DNA from: Myxococcus stipitatus
Lineage (GTDB): Bacteria; Myxococcota; Myxococcia; Myxococcales; Myxococcaceae
Direction of reading: 5' to 3'
DNA length: 64,000 nucleotides
NCBI RefSeq assembly: GCF_038561935.1
Contig: NZ_CP102770.1
Span: 10,017,001-10,081,000 of the forward strand
Translations under genes and position numbers: made by a program
In this document: piece by piece, positions 52,398 through 61,304 of the stretch
Position numbering within the stretch: the first letter of the stretch is position 1
How the letters are laid out: the number at the start of each line of letters is the position of its first letter
Notes under the pieces: generated by a model
Told to the model about the DNA's origin: nothing
Seen by the model: the letters and a program-made list of their open reading frames with translations, nothing else
Database searches by the model: none

Positions 52398-53069
52398 GTG
52401 GAGCATCGGTGGAAGTCGTGTGTCTCGAGGAGCCTCATCCTGTCCCTGGGCCTGCTCTGCGGCGTCCTGAGCCCCGGCACCTCGGCCGCGGAGGTGCCTC
52501 TGATGTCGCTGCCCACGCTCGCGGATGGCTGGCCCCAGGTCGACATGCTCATCGGCACGGAGGAGATGGGCACGGGCGTCTTCCTCCCGTTCGGCTGCAC
52601 CCAAGAGCAGGACGGCCTGGCGCTCGAGGCGCGCCAGCGCTACTCGAATGGCGCGGTCAGCGTCGAGGCCGCCTACCGGCTCAGCGCCGTGAAGGACTGG
52701 AAGCGCACCGAGGGCGCCCTCCACAACCTGGCCACCCAGGTGGGCCTCCACGTGCGGACCGCCTCGCGCACCAGCGAGGACGCCGCGCTCGGCCCCACGC
52801 TGGGACTGACGGCCAACCGCTGGCTCATCCCCATGGAAGACGCGAAGTGGCTGGAGGTCTTCGCGGGAGTGCAGGGCGCCGTGCTCATGGTGCCGCACCG
52901 GGGAGCGCTCGAGGTCCCCGTGCGCGCCAGCATCGGCATCCAGGGCAACTGCCCCTGCTTCAACTACATGCTCGTCGTGCGCGGCGGCTGGGATGACGCA
53001 CGCCAGGGATTCGACTCGCCCGTCTCCGTTGGCGCCACCCTGGCCATCGGCTTCGGGAAGCGCTGGTGA
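52398..53069 (+). CDS. putative outer-membrane or periplasmic protein
   Basis: A 223-residue exported protein from a GTG at 52398 (AAGGGAGACGGACC ahead), with signal peptide ending PGTSAAEV. The mature part is beta-rich with alternating residues (GLALEARQRYSNGAVSVEAA, VGLHVRTASRTS, ALEVPVRASIGIQG, YMLVVRGGWDD) and ends SVGATLAIGFGKRW with a C-terminal aromatic, as in outer-membrane barrels. One Cys pair (NCPC) and a single FGC. No named family recognised. Confidence 0.65.
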   Translation: MEHRWKSCVSRSLILSLGLLCGVLSPGTSAAEVPLMSLPTLADGWPQVDMLIGTEEMGTGVFLPFGCTQEQDGLALEARQRYSNGAVSVEAAYRLSAVKDWKRTEGALHNLATQVGLHVRTASRTSEDAALGPTLGLTANRWLIPMEDAKWLEVFAGVQGAVLMVPHRGALEVPVRASIGIQGNCPCFNYMLVVRGGWDDARQGFDSPVSVGATLAIGFGKRW

Positions 53070-53382
53070 CACCCCCGTCACGACGCCAGGTCCGCGATAT
53101 CCCGCCTCCGGGTCATCGCGGACGAAGAAGCGGATCCACGCTCTCAGGGAACACCAGGGTCGCCTAAAACCCTGTTATTGCTGAATCTATCTTGATTTCG
53201 GTGACTGGACATTTTCAGCAAAAGTTCAGTATTTCGTGATTACGCGATACCTGCGGAGCGCTCGCGGCACCCACCGGAAGACCCTTCCTAGGGCGAGCAG
53301 CGGCCCCACTACGACCTAAGGCCTCGGAGGTATCGCGTCGGACGCCAATGTCTGGCGCCCACACCTCACCTCTGGGAGCACC
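53070..53382. promoter_or_regulatory. A/T-rich upstream region with inverted repeat
   Basis: This 313-base gap precedes the 950-residue haem/toroid protein. Bases about 53165-53250 are strikingly A/T-rich for this genome. In it TTGCTGAA (53178-53185) and TTCAGCAA (53214-53221) form a perfect 8-bp inverted repeat with 28 bases between, a spacing that suits a regulator site or a stem-loop leader. Downstream the sequence returns to normal GC, with CGCCA-ATGTC-TGGCG at 53343-53357. No promoter boxes are certain. Confidence 0.4.
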
Positions 53383-56235
53383 ATGTCCACCCGTGTCCTC
53401 ACGTCGTGGCGTCGCGTGCGTCCGCAGGCCTTCGTCGGCCTGTGGGCGTTGTGCGTCGCCGTCCTGTCCACGCCGTCCTCGGCGCAGACACAAACCAACT
53501 CGCAGTCCACCCAGCGCGCCATCAACTTCCTCAGCGCGGACGTCGTCACCTGGGTCAACGAGAACAACTGCGCGGCCTGCCACCGCGTGGGCGCCAGCAC
53601 CTACGGCATGGCCGCCGCGCGCGCCAACGGCTACGACATGACCGTCGTCGCGGCCAACGGCCGGACGAACCAGGCCAACCTGGAGACGCTGGGCCAGCGC
53701 ATCCGGAACGAGCAGCAGCCCGACGGCTCGTGGATTCACACCGGCAACGCCTTCCGCAACGAGAAGACGTCCTTCGCGACCTTCGGCCTCGCCGGGTATG
53801 ACCAGAACGTCTCCACGCAGTACAGCGCGTCCCTCGTCGCCGCGGCCAACTGGGCGCTGGCCACGCAGGAGGCCAGCGGCCGGTGGGTGTCGGACCACGC
53901 CAGCTACCCGGTGGACCACGGCAGCGTGCCCACCACCGCGCGCATCATGACGGGCATCGCCCAGGCCAGGCAGCGCGTGGACCCCGCCCGCGCCGCGCAG
54001 TACCAGACCGCGCTGGACCGCGCCGCGGCCTACCTGCGCGCCAACCTGGACAACCTGGACACGAGCGCCCCCGGCAACGGCATGCCCTACACCTTCCAGG
54101 TGGCCTGGGCCGTGGTGGGCCTGAAGGCCGCGGGCCCCGGCCCGGCCAACGCCAACACCGCCGCCATCGACACGCTGGCCAACCGCCTGCTCGCGCGCAC
54201 CTCGCCCGGCAACCCGGGCTGGGGAGACCTGCCCAACGCCGCCGCCAACGACGTGTCCACCGGCAGCGCCATCTACGCGCTGTGCCTCGCCGGCCGCGAG
54301 CCCGCCACGGACCCGCGCGTGCGCAGCAGCATCGAGTGGCTGAAGACGCGCCAGGCCGCGGACGGCAGCTGGCGCACCGGCTCCGCGACGTTCGACATCC
54401 CCACCACCTTCGCGTCCCTGGGCCTGTCCTGCTACGGCGACTTCAGCGTGCACGTCCAGGTCGTGGGTGAGGCGCGCAAGGAGCTGGCCATCGGCTCGCA
54501 GCAGGCGCAGCAGGTCAGCTTCACCTTCAACGTGAAGAACCACGGCTACCAGGCGGACACGTACACGCTCAGCACCACGGGCGGCCTGCCCGGCTGGGCC
54601 TCCTTCCCCACGCCCATCAGCCTCTTCCTGCCCGCGGGTGACGACGCCAACGTCACCGTCACCGTCACCGCGCCCGCGAACCTGCTGCCCTCGCTGCTGT
54701 CGGAGTTCACGCTCGTCGCCACCTCCGGCGGCGCGCCCGGCGTGTCGGGCTCCGCTCGCGCCAGCGCGTACACCCCGCCCCTGCCGCCCGTCACGGGCCT
54801 GCCCACCACCACGCTCATCCAGACGCCCGCCGTCAGCGGCCACATCACCATCGGCGACGGCAACGAGCTGTCCGCGCGCGTGCGGGACTCCGGCAACCTG
54901 CCCGTCACCGGCCCCAACCGCGGTGTCGTCACCTTCTACGTCGCGGGTGTGCCCGTGGGCGCGGACGCGGACGTGGATGGCGATGGCCTGTTCACCTTCA
55001 ACTGGGTGCCGCCCAGCGACACGTGGACCACCACCGGAGCGCAGGACTTCCGCGCCGTCTACTCCGGCGTGGAGCGCGCGCCGCCCCTGGCCAACCTGCT
55101 GGGCAGCACCGACTCGCGCACCGTCATCATCGACCCGTTCCCGCACCTGACGCCCATGGTGACCATCGGCAACCCGCCGGCCTACACCCGCGAGACGACG
55201 CTGGACATCTGGGGCTACGCCACGCCGCGCGCCCCGGGCGCCGTCGTCACCTACGCGGCCTTCATCATCAACGGCTCCACCACCATCCCGCTCACGCCGG
55301 GCAACGGCGGCCTCGTCTACACCACCATCACCCTGCAGGAAGGCCCCAACATCATCCAGCTCACCGCGCGCGACAGCTTCGGCGGTGTCACCACCAAGCA
55401 GGTCAACCTCACGGTGGACCGCGTGGCCCCCATCCTCACCATCGTCTCGCCCACCAACGGCGCCGCGGTGAGCAACCTCAACGTCACGGTGACGTCGTCG
55501 GTGCAGGACCAGACGCCGGTGACGGTGGAGACGCAGTGGGTGGCGAAGTCGCTGCTCGAGTTCGGCAACGGCACGGTGGAGCACACCGTCCCGATGAACG
55601 CGGGCAACCAGGTCATCCTGGTGCGCGCCACGGACAGCGCCTTCAACGTGACCGAGAAGCTCATCACCCTCTGGGTGGACCCCGGCCAGCCGACGGTGAC
55701 GACCAACCCGGGTGACGGGCAGCTCTACGGGCCGCTCGCGAACAACGCGCTCGACTACACCGTCAACGTCCAGTCGCTGTCCGCGACGACGGTGCGCATC
55801 AACGGCGGGGCGCCCATCGCGGTGGCACGCGGCGGCGGCGCGGTGCAGACGACACTCACGCTCAACCCGGGCATCAACAACCTCAGCATCATCACCACCA
55901 CCGAGACGGGCGTCACCACCACCACCACGCGCACGGTGCGCTACGACGTGCAGGCCCCCACCGCCACGCTGCTGAGCCCCACCGAGGGCGGCACCGCCAG
56001 CGGCACCATCACCCTGCGCGCCCGCGTCACCGACACCTTCAGCACCGTGTCCAACGTCGGCTTCAGCCGGGACATGTCCGGCATCCGCGCGGGCACGCTC
56101 CAGGCGGATGGCACGTGGACGGCGTCGCTCGACACGCGGGAGCTGCTGGACGGCGCGCACACCATCGACATCTGGACGAGCGACAGCGTGGGCAACTCCA
56201 CCGTCCAGCGCTTCAACTTCTTCGTCGACAACTGA
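53383..56235 (+). CDS. secreted protein with CXXCH haem motif, alpha-toroid and Ig-like domains
   Basis: A 950-residue exported protein. Signal peptide cut near residue 34 (STPSSA-QT). Residues 44-370 form an alpha/alpha-toroid like squalene cyclases, with repeat signatures EQQPDGSWIHTG and QAADGSWRTGSATFDIPTT and helices between. Near its start a CXXCH motif, NNCAACH (C63-C66-H67), could bind one c-type haem. Residues 370-950 are about six beta-sandwich modules (FNVKNHGYQADTYTLSTTG; NEGP-like NIIQLTARDSFGG; LDGAHTIDIWTSDSVG). The toroid plus haem layout is not one I can name. Possibly a surface enzyme or redox-linked binding protein. ATG 53383. Confidence 0.75.
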   Translation: MSTRVLTSWRRVRPQAFVGLWALCVAVLSTPSSAQTQTNSQSTQRAINFLSADVVTWVNENNCAACHRVGASTYGMAAARANGYDMTVVAANGRTNQANLETLGQRIRNEQQPDGSWIHTGNAFRNEKTSFATFGLAGYDQNVSTQYSASLVAAANWALATQEASGRWVSDHASYPVDHGSVPTTARIMTGIAQARQRVDPARAAQYQTALDRAAAYLRANLDNLDTSAPGNGMPYTFQVAWAVVGLKAAGPGPANANTAAIDTLANRLLARTSPGNPGWGDLPNAAANDVSTGSAIYALCLAGREPATDPRVRSSIEWLKTRQAADGSWRTGSATFDIPTTFASLGLSCYGDFSVHVQVVGEARKELAIGSQQAQQVSFTFNVKNHGYQADTYTLSTTGGLPGWASFPTPISLFLPAGDDANVTVTVTAPANLLPSLLSEFTLVATSGGAPGVSGSARASAYTPPLPPVTGLPTTTLIQTPAVSGHITIGDGNELSARVRDSGNLPVTGPNRGVVTFYVAGVPVGADADVDGDGLFTFNWVPPSDTWTTTGAQDFRAVYSGVERAPPLANLLGSTDSRTVIIDPFPHLTPMVTIGNPPAYTRETTLDIWGYATPRAPGAVVTYAAFIINGSTTIPLTPGNGGLVYTTITLQEGPNIIQLTARDSFGGVTTKQVNLTVDRVAPILTIVSPTNGAAVSNLNVTVTSSVQDQTPVTVETQWVAKSLLEFGNGTVEHTVPMNAGNQVILVRATDSAFNVTEKLITLWVDPGQPTVTTNPGDGQLYGPLANNALDYTVNVQSLSATTVRINGGAPIAVARGGGAVQTTLTLNPGINNLSIITTTETGVTTTTTRTVRYDVQAPTATLLSPTEGGTASGTITLRARVTDTFSTVSNVGFSRDMSGIRAGTLQADGTWTASLDTRELLDGAHTIDIWTSDSVGNSTVQRFNFFVDN

Positions 56236-56248
56236 GTGACATGAGACA

Positions 56249-56277
56249 CGGGGTGGCCGCCGGGTCGGGCCACCCCG
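56249..56277. terminator. 10-bp perfect hairpin between convergent genes
   Basis: CGGGGTGGCC (56249-56258) pairs with GGCCACCCCG (56268-56277) over a nine-base loop, 13 bases past the stop of the 950-residue gene and 17 before the end of the convergent ankyrin gene. Confidence 0.5.
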
Positions 56278-56293
56278 CGCCTCACGGGGTGCT

Positions 56294-57478
56294 TCAGGCC
56301 TCGCTCAGCAGCCTGGCCACCGTCGTGTTTCCCTCGGCGCGAGCCCGGTCCTCCGCCGTCTGCCCGTTCGCGTTGCGCGCGCTCTTGTCCGCGCCCGCCG
56401 CCAGCAGCAGCTTGACGACGGAGTCGTGGTCGTTCTTCGCGGCGGTGTGCAGCGGCATGTTGCCGTCGGTGTCCGGGATGTTGGGGTTGGCGCCCTTCTC
56501 GAGCAGTGCCTTCACCGCGGAGGAGATGCCCACCCACGACGCCAGGAACAGCGGCGTGGCCCCCGTCTCGTCGCGCACGTTGACGTCCTGCTGGGGGCGG
56601 TGCTCCAGAATCATCTGCAGCGCGTCGAAGCGCTTCATCGCCGCGTAGTGCATCAGGTTCTGCGCGTCCGGCGCGACGACCTTCGTGGTGTCCAGCCCCG
56701 TCTTCAGCATGGCGACAATCACGGACACCGGCTGGCCCAGGCCCACGGCCATGGACGCGGGGGTGACGAGCACCTTCTCGGGCGGCGTGCCCAGGTCCAC
56801 CCACCCGTCCAGCGGCGCCCCCGCGTTCACCAGCGCCAGGATGAAGGGCTCCGGCATCTTGGCGAGCAGGGCATGGGCCAGCGCCGTCTCGCCCTTCGAG
56901 TCCGGCGTCCCCGGCTTCGCTCCGTGGGCGAGCAGCAGCTTGACGGCGTCGACGGCCATCCTCGCCGCCGCGCCCGCCTTGTACTTGCCGCTCCCCGTGC
57001 GCTCGCGGAACAGCGCGACCACCTGGTGCACCGGGGCCATGCCCCGCTTGCTCACCGCGTCGGGTCGGGCGCCCGCCTTCAGCAGCGCCTCCGCGATGCC
57101 CAGGTGGTGCGTGGTGAGCGCCAGCTCCAGCGGCGACACCACCGCCGCCGTGCTGCTCCCATCCGCCTTCGCGCCACGCTCCAGCAGCAGCGTCACCGCG
57201 TCGATGGCCGAGGGGAACGTGCCCTTGATGCAGGCCTGGTGCAGCGCCGTCCACCCCTGCTCCTCGTCGCTGTCGGCGCCCTGCGCCTGGTTCACGTCCG
57301 CGCCCGCGTCGAGCAGCGCCTTCAGCACATCCACCGGGTGCTCACCCGCGCGCGAGGCCGCCAGGCTCAACGCGGTCCGCCCGAACTCGTCCCGGGCATC
57401 CCAGTCCGCCGTCAGGGCTTCCTTCCGCACGGCGGCGACATCGTTCTTGGCAACGGCTTCGAGCAGGGCTGTGGACAT
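56294..57478 (-). CDS. ankyrin-repeat protein
   Basis: A 394-residue protein made almost wholly of ankyrin repeats (about ten), recognisable by recurring DXXGXTALXXA and LLXXGAXXN patterns: DEFGRTALSLAASRAGEH, GWTALHQACIKG, LKALLDAGADVNQ, ETGATPLFLASWVG and GNMPLHTAAKNDHDSVVKLL. No signal peptide, so probably a cytoplasmic protein-protein adaptor. The ATG at 57478 has AAGGAA nine bases ahead; the longer frame upstream is not family-like. Partner unknown. Confidence 0.88.
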   Translation of the reverse strand: MSTALLEAVAKNDVAAVRKEALTADWDARDEFGRTALSLAASRAGEHPVDVLKALLDAGADVNQAQGADSDEEQGWTALHQACIKGTFPSAIDAVTLLLERGAKADGSSTAAVVSPLELALTTHHLGIAEALLKAGARPDAVSKRGMAPVHQVVALFRERTGSGKYKAGAAARMAVDAVKLLLAHGAKPGTPDSKGETALAHALLAKMPEPFILALVNAGAPLDGWVDLGTPPEKVLVTPASMAVGLGQPVSVIVAMLKTGLDTTKVVAPDAQNLMHYAAMKRFDALQMILEHRPQQDVNVRDETGATPLFLASWVGISSAVKALLEKGANPNIPDTDGNMPLHTAAKNDHDSVVKLLLAAGADKSARNANGQTAEDRARAEGNTTVARLLSEA

Positions 57479-57799
57479 GAAGGGGGTTCCTTGCGTGAGG
57501 CAGCAAGGCTTCCTTCGCATGCCTCCGCGCGCCGAGTCACCAGGACATCGCGCGCGCACCCGGGAGCACGAGGCCCCGCCTCCAGAGAGGAGTGCCAGCG
57601 TCTGACACGATGAGAAGGGGCCCCTCCTGCAAATCGCAGCATGAAACCGGACAACTCCTCACGAGAAACCAGACAGCACGGGCTGTCCTGGAGAAGTCAG
57701 GAGCCGGGACGCGGCGCACGGATGACGGGGGGCCTGGCTTGGACAGGCGTGGCCCCTCCATCCGCCATCCCGCAGGGCCCCGAGACGGGCGCACCGGGC
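57479..57799. other. intergenic, no intact gene
   Basis: Upstream region of the ankyrin gene on the minus strand and leader of the broken channel gene on the plus strand. Open frames here lack family likeness. I see no repeat or convincing promoter. Confidence 0.5.
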
Positions 57800-58320
57800 G
57801 TCAACGTGACGCGGCGCTTCCACCACTCCGTGGGGGACTTCCCGCGAAGCCTCACGGGGATGGAGAAGCGCTTCTGGCTGCGGGTGGTGGCGAGTGGCTC
57901 GTCGCTGGCGCAGTGGCTCGGGCTCGTCGCGGGACAGACGCGCCTGTTGGTGGCGTGTGGCTGGGCAGCTTCGCGCTGGAGCTGTTCGGCCCCATCGTCA
58001 TCTCGTGCGTGGTGGCGACACGGGTCTCGCGCGTGCTCATCGCCCCCCCCCAGCGACGTCATCCCCGGCTACACGCTGCCGCATCCTTGGGAGCCGCTGC
58101 TGGGCGGCGCGTCCGCGCTCTGCGTGCGCGGCATCAACGCGATGTCGGACCTCTTGGGCCGCGTCGCGTCCTGGCTCGCGCCGTTCCTGCCCTTGCGGTG
58201 CCCCGCTGGGCATGGGCGCGGTGCTGGCGGGTACCACGCATGTGGCCGTGTCCGCGGTGCTGCTCATCTTCGAGCTCACCGGGGACCGAGAGCCCCTCGC
58301 CCGAGCAGGACCCTCCCCCT
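57800..58320 (+). pseudogene. remnant of a ClC-family chloride channel
   Basis: Pieces of a voltage-gated chloride channel lie in order but in three frames. First, FPRSLTGMEKRFWLRVVASG (near 57840-57898). Then GSFALELFGPIVISCVVAT with VSRVLI (near 57961-58045), then GYTLPHPWEPLLGG with LLGRVASWLAP (near 58068-58190), and last MGAVLAGTTHVAVSAVLLIF with ELTGD (58212-58285), the typical channel motif before the CBS region. The matching parts of a ClC protein span over 400 residues, but only about 500 bases remain, so there are large deletions and several frameshifts. No function is expected. Confidence 0.75.
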
Positions 58321-58624
58321 ACCCCCTGAGCAGAGGCCGGGCCACACGGTTCTCCCGGGGGTTGCGGGGCTGAGGCGCCTGGATTCCAGGGGTTGCACCT
58401 GTCCGCACGCGCACAAACCCTACCTGTTCCATCACCAAATCCAAAGACACCCTGTTAGGTTGTGACCCAGGAGGTCGTCACCCATTGCTCCAACCCCACC
58501 CCAGGGTCATGCCGATGATTGCCCCCTTCCCCCGTCGAGCCCTCTCCCTCCCGCGCCCAGGCCCCCGAGCGCGGCACCGCCCTCCGCCTCCAGCGCGCCG
58601 CCGCGCGGAAGGGAAGGTGACGCC
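58321..58624. other. intergenic, no gene seen
   Basis: About 300 bases between the channel remnant and the next kinase gene. A short A/T-richer stretch near 58415-58460 may hold the kinase promoter. The kinase ribosome-binding site GGAAGG is at 58610-58615. Nothing else is visible. Confidence 0.4.
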
Positions 58625-59848
58625 ATGATGACGGCCCATCCGCTGGCGTTGCGGCCGGGGATGAAGGTCGGCCCCTGGCGAGTCATGGCGCGGCTGGGCC
58701 AAGGGGCCTTCGGCGCCGTGTTCCAGGTGGAGAACGGCGGCCGGCTGCACGCGCTCAAGTTCGCGCTGCGCGGACCGGGCAGTGATGACCTGGACCGGAC
58801 GGATGCGCGCGCCGTCCGGGAGCTGGCCTGTCTGCTCCACGCGGTGCACCCCCACGTCGTCCGGGTCTGGGCCCACGGCCGCTGGCCCGACGCCCGCACC
58901 GGCTATCACTACGTCGTCCTCGACTACGTGGAGGGCGCCACGCTCTCCAACTGGGTGAAGCGCGAGGCCCCTTCCGCGCGCCGCGTGGCGCGGATGTTCT
59001 CGCAGCTGGCGTGGACGCTGGGAGAGCTGCACACGCGCAACGTCTTCCACCGGGACCTCAAGCCCACCAACATCCTCGTGCGCGCCGCCGACGACTCCCC
59101 CATCCTGGTGGACTTCGGCAGCGCCAACCACGCCGAGTCCCAGCCGCTCACCGAGGGGCCCCTCCCTCCGGGCACGCCCCAGTACCGCAGCCCCGAGGCC
59201 CTGCGCTTCCATCGCGAGAACCACTCCCGGCGGGACGCGCACTACGTCTTCCGCGCCACGGATGACCTCTACGCCCTGGGCGTCACGCTGTACGAAGTGC
59301 TCACGGGCACCTCCGCCTTCTCGCGCTCGCTGCCGCGCGAGGTCCTGGCCGAGTACATCGAGACGCGCATGCCCGCCCCCGCCTCCACGCTGAACGAGCG
59401 CGTGCCGCTCGCGCTGGATGTCATCTCGCAGCAGCTGCTCCGCAAGCGCCCGGAGGAGCGCTACCAGGACGGAGGCGCGCTGCACGCCGCGCTGGAGGCC
59501 GCGCTCGACTCCGCGACGCTCGACTGGGACATGCCCCTCTTCACGCGCCCCCTCGAGGAGGACACCGCCGAGGAGACCCCCACGCCCACCAGCGAGGCCG
59601 CCCTCCTCGCGCCCTGGCCCGTGCCCCTCCCGAGGAGGTCCTCTCGCGCGCCCTCGCCCACCGGAGGACGGACGCGCCCGGACGAAGTGCCCGCGTCGTC
59701 GTTCCCGCGAGTCCCTCCGCGGGAGGCCCTCCCCCGTCCGCGGCCCGCGACACGCCCCTGGCGCGTCCTCGCGCGGAGGCTCGGGTGGGCGGGCATCGGG
59801 GTGGGGGCGCTGGTGCTGCTCGGCTGGCTGTTCTCGCTGCTGCGCTGA
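58625..59848 (+). CDS. Ser/Thr protein kinase with C-terminal membrane anchor
   Basis: A 407-residue Hanks-type kinase. GQGAFGAVF at 25-33, ATP-binding K45 (ALKFAL), catalytic HRDLKPTN with D144, DFGSAN as the metal-binding motif and TPQYRSPEALRF in the activation segment. All key residues are present. After a Pro/Arg-rich linker (about 305-380) a single helix near 385-405 (WAGIGVGALVLLGWLFSLL) anchors the protein with almost nothing beyond the membrane. The sensory part is therefore not outside. Stop is 45 bases before the convergent XRE gene. Confidence 0.88.
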   Translation: MMTAHPLALRPGMKVGPWRVMARLGQGAFGAVFQVENGGRLHALKFALRGPGSDDLDRTDARAVRELACLLHAVHPHVVRVWAHGRWPDARTGYHYVVLDYVEGATLSNWVKREAPSARRVARMFSQLAWTLGELHTRNVFHRDLKPTNILVRAADDSPILVDFGSANHAESQPLTEGPLPPGTPQYRSPEALRFHRENHSRRDAHYVFRATDDLYALGVTLYEVLTGTSAFSRSLPREVLAEYIETRMPAPASTLNERVPLALDVISQQLLRKRPEERYQDGGALHAALEAALDSATLDWDMPLFTRPLEEDTAEETPTPTSEAALLAPWPVPLPRRSSRAPSPTGGRTRPDEVPASSFPRVPPREALPRPRPATRPWRVLARRLGWAGIGVGALVLLGWLFSLLR

Positions 59849-59893
59849 AGCCCCCCACTCGGCTCGGGGCCCGTCATGTGCCGGGCCCGCGCC

Positions 59894-60274
59894 CTACTTC
59901 TTCTTCTGCTGCATCGCCGACGCCACCAGGTTCATCAGCTTGAGCTGCACCGCGGACAGCTTCTTCAGGTTGCGCAGCAACCGCCGCATCTCCGGCGTGT
60001 CGTCCTCGCGCGCCTTCCCGCCCGACTTCTCCTTCCCCGGCGGAGGCGCCGCCAGGTCATCCCCCAACCCCAGCAACTGGTGCGGCGGCACATTCAGCAC
60101 CACACACAGCCGCCGCAGGTTCTGCACGCTGGGCAGCATGTGGCCTCGCTCCAGGCGTCCGTACACCTCCGACGCCATGCCAATCCGCTCCGCCACATCG
60201 GCCTGCGTCAGGCCCATCCGCACCCGGGCAGCCCGCGCCGCCGCTCCCAGCATGCTCGCCAGTTCTGTGTCCAT
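59894..60274 (-). CDS. XRE-family DNA-binding regulator
   Basis: A 126-residue regulator with a helix-turn-helix_3 domain at residues 10-65: AARAARVRMGLTQADVAERI, then EVYGRLERGHMLPSV (recognition helix) and LRRLCVVLNVPPHQLLGL. The C-terminal part is a charged linker (GKEKSGGKAREDD) and a helix LLRNLKKLSAVQLKLMNLV ending QQKKK. The frame also opens at an ATG at 60364, which would add 30 residues without domain likeness; AAGG precedes it closely, so that start cannot be excluded. Targets unknown. Confidence 0.85.
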   Translation of the reverse strand: MDTELASMLGAAARAARVRMGLTQADVAERIGMASEVYGRLERGHMLPSVQNLRRLCVVLNVPPHQLLGLGDDLAAPPPGKEKSGGKAREDDTPEMRRLLRNLKKLSAVQLKLMNLVASAMQQKKK

Positions 60275-60446
60275 GCGTGTGTCAGTCGTCCACGAAAGGA
60301 GGGGCCCCGCACCCGGTGTCTCGGGGGTCCCTAGATAACCCTGAAGGTCGGGTACTTTCACCATACCTTCAGCGTTTTTTCAAACGAGCCCGACGCCTCG
60401 CGTCGGGTCCTCGCGCCCCTCTCGTGGCCGCCTCTTCACATCCGCA

Positions 60447-60974
60447 TCACGCCGACGACGACGCACTCTCCGCCGCGTCCATCAACGCGCGCCGCCGCTC
60501 CGCCATGGTGAACAGCATCGCCAGCGGCAACCCGAAGAAGACGGCATGCAACACGATTTGCGGAAACTGTGGCACGTCGAGGAACCAGACGTAGTACCCC
60601 CGCCCGATGAACTGGAAGTCCACCAGCCACACCGCGATGCCGAACAGCATCCCCACCGCGGCCTGGAACTCCCAGCGTCCGCGCCCATCCGGCGGCAGCA
60701 GCGCATCCAGGAACGAATAGAACACACCCATGACGGCGGCGACGGCCAGGTGCACGCCCACGCCCGCCAGCACCACGCGCCCCAGCGGCAGGCCCTCGGT
60801 GAACACCCGAGGCCCCAGCAACACCGCCGCGGACATGCGCACCGGCCGCCACGGGCTGTCGCCCGACGCCAGCGCCACCACCATCTCCGCCAGTCCCAGC
60901 ACCACGCCCGCGGCCAGGCCGAACAACACACCGTTCGTGGCAGACCAAGGGGTGTACCTGCGCCGTGCCGTCAT
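60447..60974 (-). CDS. four-helix membrane protein
   Basis: A 175-residue protein with four or five membrane helices: LFGLAAGVVLGLAEMVVALA, VVLAGVGVHLAVAAVMGVFY, AAVGMLFGIAVWLVDFQFIG and IVLHAVFFGLPLAMLFTMAE. The topology is like small DUF-type or DoxX-like membrane proteins, but I do not recognise the family. ATG at 60974, with AAGGAGAAGCC just upstream on that strand. It precedes the XRE gene on the same strand by 173 bases, in which no clear element is seen. Confidence 0.7.
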   Translation of the reverse strand: MTARRRYTPWSATNGVLFGLAAGVVLGLAEMVVALASGDSPWRPVRMSAAVLLGPRVFTEGLPLGRVVLAGVGVHLAVAAVMGVFYSFLDALLPPDGRGRWEFQAAVGMLFGIAVWLVDFQFIGRGYYVWFLDVPQFPQIVLHAVFFGLPLAMLFTMAERRRALMDAAESASSSA

Positions 60975-61304
60975 GGCTTCTCCTTGTCCGGGGCCGCGAG
61001 GCGCTCCCTCGCGTCAACGTGGGCACGTCCCCCCCGAGCGGGCAGCCAGGACATGACGGTGGCTCAGGGCACCGCTTCCTCCCTCGATGCGGGGACGGGC
61101 ACCCGGAAGCCCGCGCGCCCAGGGCGCCCTTCCCCGGCCGGCGAAGCCTTTCGACGCCTGTCGTTTCTTCTGGGCGAGGAGGGCTGCTTTGTAACTCCTT
61201 CAGCCACGAGCCCCCGCCTGCCTGCCCGCCCTCCACAGCGGCGCGAGCGTGGGCATGACATTGGCAAGGGAATCAGCGCTGGCTTCACCCATCGGCACCA
61301 GCAC
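60975..61304. promoter_or_regulatory. intergenic region with a weak sigma-54-like site
   Basis: A 330-base gap between divergent genes. GGGCAT-GACAT-TGGCA at 61251-61266 has GG (61252-61253) and GC (61264-61265) ten bases apart and fits the -24/-12 consensus at 8 of 11 positions, placed 39 bases before the small ORF at 61305. It is a weaker match than the three sites in 43-50 kb. No other element is visible. Confidence 0.3.

Noticed and set aside
53206-53220. GGACATTTTCAGC as a -24/-12 promoter before the haem/toroid gene
   Set aside because: GG and GC are nine bases apart instead of ten, a spacing sigma-54 does not tolerate.
53215-56160. A 981-codon open frame on the minus strand opposite the haem/toroid gene
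   Set aside because: It mirrors the plus-strand gene, gives a low-complexity Val/Gly/Arg/His-rich product with no domain, and is the usual antisense shadow at high GC.
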